A stretch of 64,000 nucleotides of DNA from DSVZ01 sp037439785 (GTDB lineage Bacteria > Verrucomicrobiota > Verrucomicrobiia > Limisphaerales > J093), in assembly GCA_037439785.1 (NCBI GenBank), contig JBBIVJ010000004.1:1-64000 (forward strand), read 5' to 3'. Below, piece by piece: positions 59,320 to 64,000 of the stretch; position 1 is the first letter of the stretch; every line of letters begins with the position of its first letter. Below the pieces are notes generated by a model. The model did not search any database and was not told the DNA's origin. It saw only the letters and a program-made list of their open reading frames with translations. A program made the position numbers and the translations under genes.

Positions 59320-60254
59320 AGCACGGGCCGTTGCTGTTCCTGGGCGTGCTGGCGGCGGTGCTGGCTTCCTGGCTGACCGCGGTCGTGGCCCCCCATTTCC
59401 AAATCGGCCGCGAGGAACCGATCCCCATCGAGGAGCTGGGTATTCAGTACCCGGTGGACCGCGCGGGCGAGGCCAAGCAGGGGGCGGAAGTGTACCGCGC
59501 CCTGGGTTGCAACTACTGCCACACCCGGCAAGTCCGCCAGGAACCGCTCCTGGCCGATTTGACCGTCACTGACCTCGGCACCAACGCGGTCGAGGCGCGC
59601 GCGGTGGTGGCTTCGCTGCGGCGCGACCTGGCCGGGGTGGACGGCAGTCACCTGCCCGCCGTGCTGCCGCAGCCCCTGCTGGCCCGCGTCCGTTTCGCCG
59701 AGGCCGACGCCGCCCGGCGCCGGCTCACCAACGCCGGGGCGCAGGTGGAATTGACCTTCGCCAACCGGGGGGCGGACATCGCCCGCGGGTGGGGACCGCG
59801 CCGCACGGTGGCGCGCGATTACCTGCGCGACCACCCCGTCCTGCTTGGCCAGGTGCGGTTCGGCCCGGACCTGGCCAATCTCGGCGTCCGGGAGACCAAT
59901 GTGATGCGGCTGTACCTCAAGCTGTACAACGCCCGCATCGAGATGCCCGGTTCGACCATGCCCCGCTACCCGTTCCTGTTCGAGGAACGCCGCCTGCGGC
60001 CGGGCGCGGAACCTTCGCCGGAGGCGCTCCAAGGGTTCGGCTTCAAACCCCCGCCCGGCATGGAGGTCGTGCCCCGGCTCGAGGCCCGCCAACTGGTGGC
60101 CTACCTGCTCAGCCTTAAGGCGGATACGCTCTACTACGAGACCTACCTGCCGCGACCGCCGACCGCGTCGCCCGCCGCCGCCGCCAACCCGGCTGCTGCG
60201 TCGGCCACGAATGCCCCGGCCCCGAACGCCCCGGTACCCCCGCCGCAGCCATGA
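59316..60254 (+). CDS. CcoO-like mono-heme cytochrome c
   Basis: A 312-residue membrane-anchored cytochrome of the CcoO/FixO family. One N-terminal helix (LLFLGVLAAVLASWLTAVVA) is followed by VYRALGCNYCHTRQVR with the heme site C65-x2-C68-H69. The family block RGWGPRRTVARDYLRDHPVLLG and GPDLANLG comes next, then YLKLYNARIEMPGSTMPRYPFLFEE with the Met ligand in GSTMP (both split from longer runs). CcoO is usually about 200 residues; here an insertion of roughly 80 residues (about 80-160) separates the heme site from the RGWGPRR block, and a proline/alanine tail ends the chain. It has a GAGGAGGT Shine-Dalgarno and is coupled to the CcoN-like gene and to the next cytochrome gene. Confidence 0.87.
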   Translation: MKHGPLLFLGVLAAVLASWLTAVVAPHFQIGREEPIPIEELGIQYPVDRAGEAKQGAEVYRALGCNYCHTRQVRQEPLLADLTVTDLGTNAVEARAVVASLRRDLAGVDGSHLPAVLPQPLLARVRFAEADAARRRLTNAGAQVELTFANRGADIARGWGPRRTVARDYLRDHPVLLGQVRFGPDLANLGVRETNVMRLYLKLYNARIEMPGSTMPRYPFLFEERRLRPGAEPSPEALQGFGFKPPPGMEVVPRLEARQLVAYLLSLKADTLYYETYLPRPPTASPAAAANPAAASATNAPAPNAPVPPPQP

Positions 60255-60916
60255 GTTTGGAGCCCCGCCCCCAACCCCACCCGCCTCCGGTGCCGGCGCC
60301 TGCCGTCGCGGACCTGGCCCCCGGCCCCGAGCCGGCCGAGCCAAGGACCGGCGCGGCGTTTCACACGCCGATCTGGCTGGTGGCGCTCTTCGGCGTGGCC
60401 CTCTACTGGGCCACGATGTACGTGGACCGGCACGGCGGAGGCTTCAATCCCCTGGTCTTCACCCCCGGTGAAATTCTGGCCGATGTCGAGGCCCGGGTGC
60501 CACGTTCGGAAGCGGAGGCGCTCCTGGCGCGGGGGCGGTTGGTGTACAACACCTATTGCTCGGCCTGCCACCAGCCCAATGGCCGCGGTCTGCCCGGTCA
60601 ATTCCCGCCGTTGGCCGGTGCGGACTGGGTCCTGGCCGAGGGCCCCAACCGCATCATCCGCATCGTGCTGGACGGCATGCAGGGGCCCATCACTGTCAAC
60701 GGCGTCGAGTTCAACAACGTCATGCTGCCCTGGCGGGACCAGCTTTCGGATGAGGACATCGCGGCGGTGGTGACCTTCATCCGGGGCAACAAGGACTGGG
60801 GGAACAACGCCGGCCCGGCCACACCGGCCCAGGTCAAGACCATCCGAGAGGCCACCGCCTCGCGGGGTCAGAACTGGACCGCGGCCGAACTGCTCGCCAT
60901 CCCGGTCTCCGACTGA
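60251..60916 (+). CDS. Membrane-anchored mono-heme cytochrome c
   Basis: A 221-residue protein with a proline-rich cytoplasmic start, one membrane helix (about residues 38-58, PIWLVALFGVALYWATMYV), and a class I cytochrome c domain. The heme site is C103-SAC-H in YCSACHQPNGRGLPGQFPPL; the methionine ligand is probably in NVMLPWRDQLSDEDIAAVVT. It is the last gene of the operon, overlapping the CcoO gene by four bases. It could be the electron carrier to an oxidase encoded elsewhere, in the position that CcoP takes in cbb3 operons, but it has one heme instead of two. Confidence 0.87.
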   Translation: MSLEPRPQPHPPPVPAPAVADLAPGPEPAEPRTGAAFHTPIWLVALFGVALYWATMYVDRHGGGFNPLVFTPGEILADVEARVPRSEAEALLARGRLVYNTYCSACHQPNGRGLPGQFPPLAGADWVLAEGPNRIIRIVLDGMQGPITVNGVEFNNVMLPWRDQLSDEDIAAVVTFIRGNKDWGNNAGPATPAQVKTIREATASRGQNWTAAELLAIPVSD

Positions 60917-60918
60917 GG

Positions 60919-60962
60919 CGCCCCGTCCGCCACCCTACCCCCACGGGCGGCCCGGCGGGGCG
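60919..60962. terminator. Possible bidirectional terminator
   Basis: Between the respiratory operon and the convergent gene, CGCCCCG (60919-60925) and CGGGGCG (60956-60962) can pair, with an inner CCGCC/GGCGG pair. No T-tract on either side, so the call is weak. Confidence 0.3.
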
Positions 60963-60977
60963 GTTCCACTTCCCCCC

Positions 60978-62018
60978 TCACGGCAGCACGGCCCGATAGA
61001 ACCGTCGCGGGCGCGTCGTGGCTCCGGGGTCGCGGACCTCGCCCACTCCGGCAGGGAGGTTGGTGGCCAGCATCTCGACCCACGAGCGCAGGTCGTCACT
61101 GGCCAGGAAATGCACGGTGCGATGGGGCGGGGCCCAGACTCGCCAGGCCGGGCCTTCACCGGGGGCAATGACCCATTCCAGGCGCGGCGGCGCCGGCAAG
61201 GGCCGGGTGGCGAGGGGGAAACTCGTTTCCCGCGCCAGCGCAGCAATGCCGATCGCCCCCGGGATGCTGGTGGTGTTGGGCAGACCGGGCCGGGCGATGA
61301 GCACATGCCCCTCGAGAGTGGCGGCCGGCGGCAGGGCGTGGGCAGGAATCTGCACTTCCGTGGCGAGGCCGTTGAGGGCCCCCTCGCTGAAGGGCAGGGG
61401 CGAGCTGAAAACCACATTGCTCGAGGCATCGAGGATCACCACCAGGATCAGGTCGAGGATGGTGCCGCCGGGGACCTTCCACCGCAGGGTGAACGGCAGG
61501 GCGGGGTCCACGGCCGCCGCCGCCTCGAGGTGGATCACCTCGGGCACGGGCGGCGGGCCCAGAACGCCGGCGTAGCTGACCGCCCCGCTGTGCTCGCCGG
61601 ATCGGGTGCGGAGGTGAAAAGGGTAGGTGCCGGGATTCAGCAAGCTGCCGTGCGGGTAGGCCGCATCCAAAGCCGCGGCGGTCGCGAAGCGCTGCTCGAA
61701 GAACAGGGCCAGACCGTTGGTGACCACCTCAAGCGTGACCGGTGCACCCCGGGGCGGCTGCACGGTGCCGGAGACCAGGGTTTGGGGGGCCTGACCCAGT
61801 GCAAGGGCCAGAAAGGAGTAAGGTTGGCCGGCTGCGGGGCCGGGGGACTGACCGGGAAGCTGCGTGAACTGGCGCAGCTTGACCACGCCGAACCACTGCA
61901 CTTCGCCGGCTGTCAGGGTGCCCAGCCACCCGGCAGCCAGGAGGCTGCACCACCACCGCCACGTCTCCACCCCTGCGCGCCCCGGCAAGGCGCGGGTCAG
62001 GTGGAAATGGCGGTTCAT
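60978..62018 (-). CDS. Secreted hypothetical protein with the phylum-type C-terminus
   Basis: A 346-residue protein with a long N-terminal region containing a hydrophobic segment (WWCSLLAAGWLGTLTAGEV, about residues 22-40), probably a signal peptide. The mature part is beta-rich (VVKLRQFTQLPGQSPGPA, YSFLALALGQAPQTLVSG, VTLEVVTNGLALFFEQRFA). The C-terminus has FLASDDLRSWVEM and ends RRFYRAVLP, the module common to secreted proteins in this window. I do not recognise the family. It follows the PGPGW gene by nine bases and is probably co-transcribed with it. Confidence 0.65.
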   Translation of the reverse strand: MNRHFHLTRALPGRAGVETWRWWCSLLAAGWLGTLTAGEVQWFGVVKLRQFTQLPGQSPGPAAGQPYSFLALALGQAPQTLVSGTVQPPRGAPVTLEVVTNGLALFFEQRFATAAALDAAYPHGSLLNPGTYPFHLRTRSGEHSGAVSYAGVLGPPPVPEVIHLEAAAAVDPALPFTLRWKVPGGTILDLILVVILDASSNVVFSSPLPFSEGALNGLATEVQIPAHALPPAATLEGHVLIARPGLPNTTSIPGAIGIAALARETSFPLATRPLPAPPRLEWVIAPGEGPAWRVWAPPHRTVHFLASDDLRSWVEMLATNLPAGVGEVRDPGATTRPRRFYRAVLP

Positions 62019-62027
62019 GTCGGCGGC

Positions 62028-62438
62028 TCAGTTGACAGCTGCCGAATCGGGAAGGGGCGGCCGGCCGGGACTTTGCGCTGGCGGGGTCGGGAAAGGGGGC
62101 GGACCCGCCGAAGCGGGCGGAGCTGAGGTGGGAGCCAAAGAGATTGCCGCGGAGCGCCGTGGCGGTTGGCCTTTGTGGCCAAACAACCGCCTCCGCAGGC
62201 GATGCCACTTGCGCCGGGCCGAGTAGCGCAGGGCCGCCAGGGTGCGCCGGGCGCGGTGCTTGTGCACCATGCCCTTCGCCCGCCGCAGCCAGCGGCGGGC
62301 CCAGATAAACTCGGTGGCCAGGATGGCCAGGCCCAGCGGGATGACCACAAAAGCCGGCCCCGGCAGCACCAGCAGCACGATGCCAAACAGCAGGAGCGTG
62401 CCCCCGAGCACGATCACGATGATTTTTTTAATGGGCAT
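62028..62438 (-). CDS. Small membrane protein with a PGPGW-like motif
   Basis: A 136-residue protein with two close membrane helices (IIVIVLGGTLLLFGIVLLVLPG and AFVVIPLGLAILATEFIWAR, about residues 6-48). They are linked by LPGPAFVVIPLG, the pattern of the PGPGW family of putative transmembrane proteins; the usual PGPGW appears here as PGPAF. A basic helix and a proline-rich tail follow. ATG 62438 is preferred to a GTG at 62456. Function unknown; probably inner membrane. Confidence 0.65.
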   Translation of the reverse strand: MPIKKIIVIVLGGTLLLFGIVLLVLPGPAFVVIPLGLAILATEFIWARRWLRRAKGMVHKHRARRTLAALRYSARRKWHRLRRRLFGHKGQPPRRSAAISLAPTSAPPASAGPPPFPTPPAQSPGRPPLPDSAAVN

Positions 62439-62501
62439 GTTTTGGGGCTCAGGCACGGCCCGCGCCGGGACGGGGCAGGGCCACGTCGCGGCCGACGGGG
62501 T

Positions 62502-62861
62502 TCATGGGGCGGGCACGGCCCGCACCTGGCCGGTGGCAGGGTTGTAGTCGAACTTCATGCCGGCGGGCAGGCGCGGCAGGGCCGGCAGGTAACCTTCCTT
62601 GACCAGTTCGTCGAGGGTCTTCGGATACCGGTCTTCGGCGGCCTGGAACTGGCGGATGGCCTGCTGGACCTGGACCAGCTCGACCACCTTGGCCGCCTGT
62701 TTCCGGGCCCGGCCGATGGCGCCCACGTAATCCGCCGGAGCGGTGAGGGGGTTGCCGGAGGGGGCGTTGGTGGTGGCGACCGGCGCGGGTTGCGCGGGCT
62801 TGCCGCCGCACCCTGCCAGCAGCCCCGCGGTCAGGCCGAGCAGGAGCAAAAACGTTTTCAT
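62502..62861 (-). CDS. Small lipoprotein with a pseudopilin-like segment
   Basis: A 119-residue lipoprotein: signal LLLLGLTAGLLAGC with the lipid-attached cysteine at residue 18, an alanine/proline linker, then a helix (IGRARKQAAKVVELVQVQQA) and FQAAEDRYPKTLDELVKEGYLPAL. The latter is the sequence found in type II pseudopilins after their first helix. Without the pilin N-terminal helix it cannot form a pilus in the usual way. Leaderless-type promoter upstream. Function unknown; envelope protein. Confidence 0.7.
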   Translation of the reverse strand: MKTFLLLLGLTAGLLAGCGGKPAQPAPVATTNAPSGNPLTAPADYVGAIGRARKQAAKVVELVQVQQAIRQFQAAEDRYPKTLDELVKEGYLPALPRLPAGMKFDYNPATGQVRAVPAP

Positions 62862-62867
62862 GGCGAC

Positions 62868-62895
62868 AAGTTAGTCCGCCGGGCGACAAAGCCAA
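62868..62895 (-). promoter_or_regulatory. Leaderless-type promoter of the small lipoprotein gene
   Basis: Minus strand: TTGGCT (62895-62890), 16-base spacer and TAACTT (62873-62868), six bases before the ATG at 62861. Confidence 0.45.
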
Positions 62896-63200
62896 GCTCG
62901 GGCAAGCGGTGCCGTGGTTTGAGGGTTTTGCCAGATGAAGGCGCGAGGGCGAGCAGTGCGCGCCGGCTGCTGGAGCGCGGTGCCCGACCGGACCCGCGCG
63001 CTGGGAGGGCGTGTCTGCCTGCCGGACCCGCCCCGGAGCTGGAGGCACCTGCCTGGGAGACGCCGTCCGGACCAGGAGCCGGGCGGGAACGCTGCCGGCC
63101 CGGCTGCAGGCACGTTTCCAGCACGTCCCCCCGCCCAGCTCACGGATGGGTAGATGAAAAAACCATGATCTGATTCCGCTCTCGAAACAAAGTAAAATTC
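62896..63200. other. Intergenic stretch without recognisable genes
   Basis: About 305 bases between the divergent lipoprotein gene and the pseudogene. I see no coding region with support. Near its right end the sequence turns AT-rich and contains CTGATT, a 17-base spacer and TAAAAT (63193-63198). As a promoter this would place the -10 only two bases from the pseudogene's ATG. Confidence 0.4.
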
Positions 63201-63885
63201 ATGAAAACACCGGTGTTCTCTCCCCTTTTTCGATCTGCGATGCACCCGTGTTTTTGAGCCGGGTCACGTTGGGCCTCGTCGCGCTGGCCGGTCCGCTACT
63301 GGCCGCTGCCGGTTCGGTCGCCGGGCGCGTGGTCGGCTGGGGCTACAACGCGGCCGGCCAGTGCACGCCGCCGGAGCCGCTGGGGGCAGTGCGGGCCATT
63401 GCCGCTGCCAACCAGTACAGCCTGGCCATTATCGAGACGCTGCCACCCGTCCCGGTGGGCCAACCCACCAGCCGCCTGGTCAGCAGGGGGGAAACGATTA
63501 CCCTGGTCGCTTCGGGCAACGGCACGCCCCCGCTGACCTGGCAGTGGTACTTGAACGGTCAGCCCGTGCCCGGGGCACCGGTCCTGCCCTCACGCTCTCC
63601 AACATCCAGCTCGCCGACTGCGGCACGTACCAGGTCGAGTTGCGGAATCCTTACGGCGTCGCCCGCAGCGACATCGCCACCGTGGCCATCCGGGTGCTGG
63701 ACCTGCAAATGGTCGCCGGCCTCACGCTCGAGAATCCTCCCGGCACCGCCCTGCGTGTGGAGTGGTCCGACGACCTGCAAACCTGGCATCCGCTCACCAA
63801 CCTCGTGTTGCCCTATAGCCCGTACCGGTTCGTGGACTGGGAGGCGTCCCTCTCTCCCCGGCGGTTCTACCGCGTTCAGCCCTGA
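63201..63885 (+). pseudogene. Secreted RCC1/Ig-like protein gene broken by two frameshifts
   Basis: Three frames join into one sensible protein. ATG 63201 opens MKTPVFSPLFRSAMHPCF, then TGA. One base more in the T-run at 63251-63255 would continue into LSRVTLGLVALAGPLLAAAG (signal peptide), an RCC1-like repeat (VVGWGYNAAGQCTPP) and an Ig-like domain (LTWQWYLNGQPVPGA). One base more near 63580 would restore the second half (GPALTLSNIQLADCGTYQVE) in the next frame and the phylum-type tail WSDDLQTWHPL ... RRFYRVQP, stop at 63885. Only one RCC1 repeat is left, whereas related proteins carry several. Either a decaying gene or two homopolymer sequencing errors. Confidence 0.65.
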
Positions 63886-64000
63886 CCCGCATACGTCAAA
63901 CCCGGCACCAAGCCGGCCCTGACGGGTACGCCGCTGGGTCACCGGCGGTGGACCTGCCTCATTCCCCAAGCCAGCCCACCGGAAGGCCTGCGTTACGGCC

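Noticed and set aside
1..64000. tRNA or rRNA genes
   Set aside because: I found no cloverleaf with a conserved T-loop and CCA-proximal pattern, and no rRNA segments, though I could not run a covariance search.

Overview
The window reads as chromosomal DNA of a GC-rich, Gram-negative member of the Verrucomicrobiota, probably near Limisphaera/Pedosphaera. The evidence for that placement is: several Tat-exported Gfo/Idh/MocA oxidoreductases, a two-domain DUF1080 protein, very large secreted CotH / lamin-tail / LamG / Ig-like proteins ending in the FYRL- or FFRL-type C-terminus typical of that phylum, DUF3616, a futalosine-pathway menaquinone route (mqnE, mqnA), alternative complex III, and families of palindromic intergenic repeats. 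The assignment is inferred from gene content; no rRNA gene is present.

Layout. 1-10.1 kb: start of gcvP, two divergent Gfo/Idh/MocA genes, a family 2 glycosyltransferase, a CstA-type transporter, clpS with a DUF2017 gene, mqnE and mqnA. 10.2-20.3 kb: a 1,300-residue secreted beta-propeller-like protein, a three-gene ECF sigma cassette, a UvrD/PcrA helicase, an inositol-monophosphatase-like gene, a YggS-type PLP protein and DUF309. 20.3-33.7 kb: lhgO, a third Gfo/Idh/MocA gene, an orphan sugar-type ABC ATPase, DUF3616, a six-module Ig-like protein and a double DUF1080 protein. The gaps between these genes carry most of the interspersed repeats. 33.8-44.3 kb: two translationally coupled giant CotH proteins. 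44.4-49.2 kb: two coupled amino acid permeases and a secreted TIM-barrel-like protein. 49.5-60.9 kb: one tightly packed respiratory operon. 61-64 kb: three small envelope or secreted genes and a twice-frameshifted pseudogene.

The respiratory operon is the centre of interest. actABCDEF (alternative complex III, a menaquinol:cytochrome c or acceptor oxidoreductase) is followed, mostly with ATGA overlaps, by a 126-residue membrane protein, a homologue of the cbb3 oxidase catalytic subunit CcoN, a mono-heme CcoO and a mono-heme cytochrome c. The CcoN homologue keeps the fold landmarks, but all six metal-binding histidines are replaced or missing, so it cannot be an oxygen reductase of the known type. 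The likely job of this block is to pass electrons from menaquinol through complex III to cytochromes c through an unconventional membrane module. The true terminal oxidase would lie elsewhere.

Two window-wide patterns stand out. First, many transcription-unit-leading genes have a promoter whose -10 box sits only about 4-9 bases from the start codon, which predicts leaderless mRNAs, whereas genes inside the operons have good Shine-Dalgarno sequences. Second, palindromic repeat cassettes fill the larger gaps, and related sequence has also entered two reading frames (cstA, mqnA).
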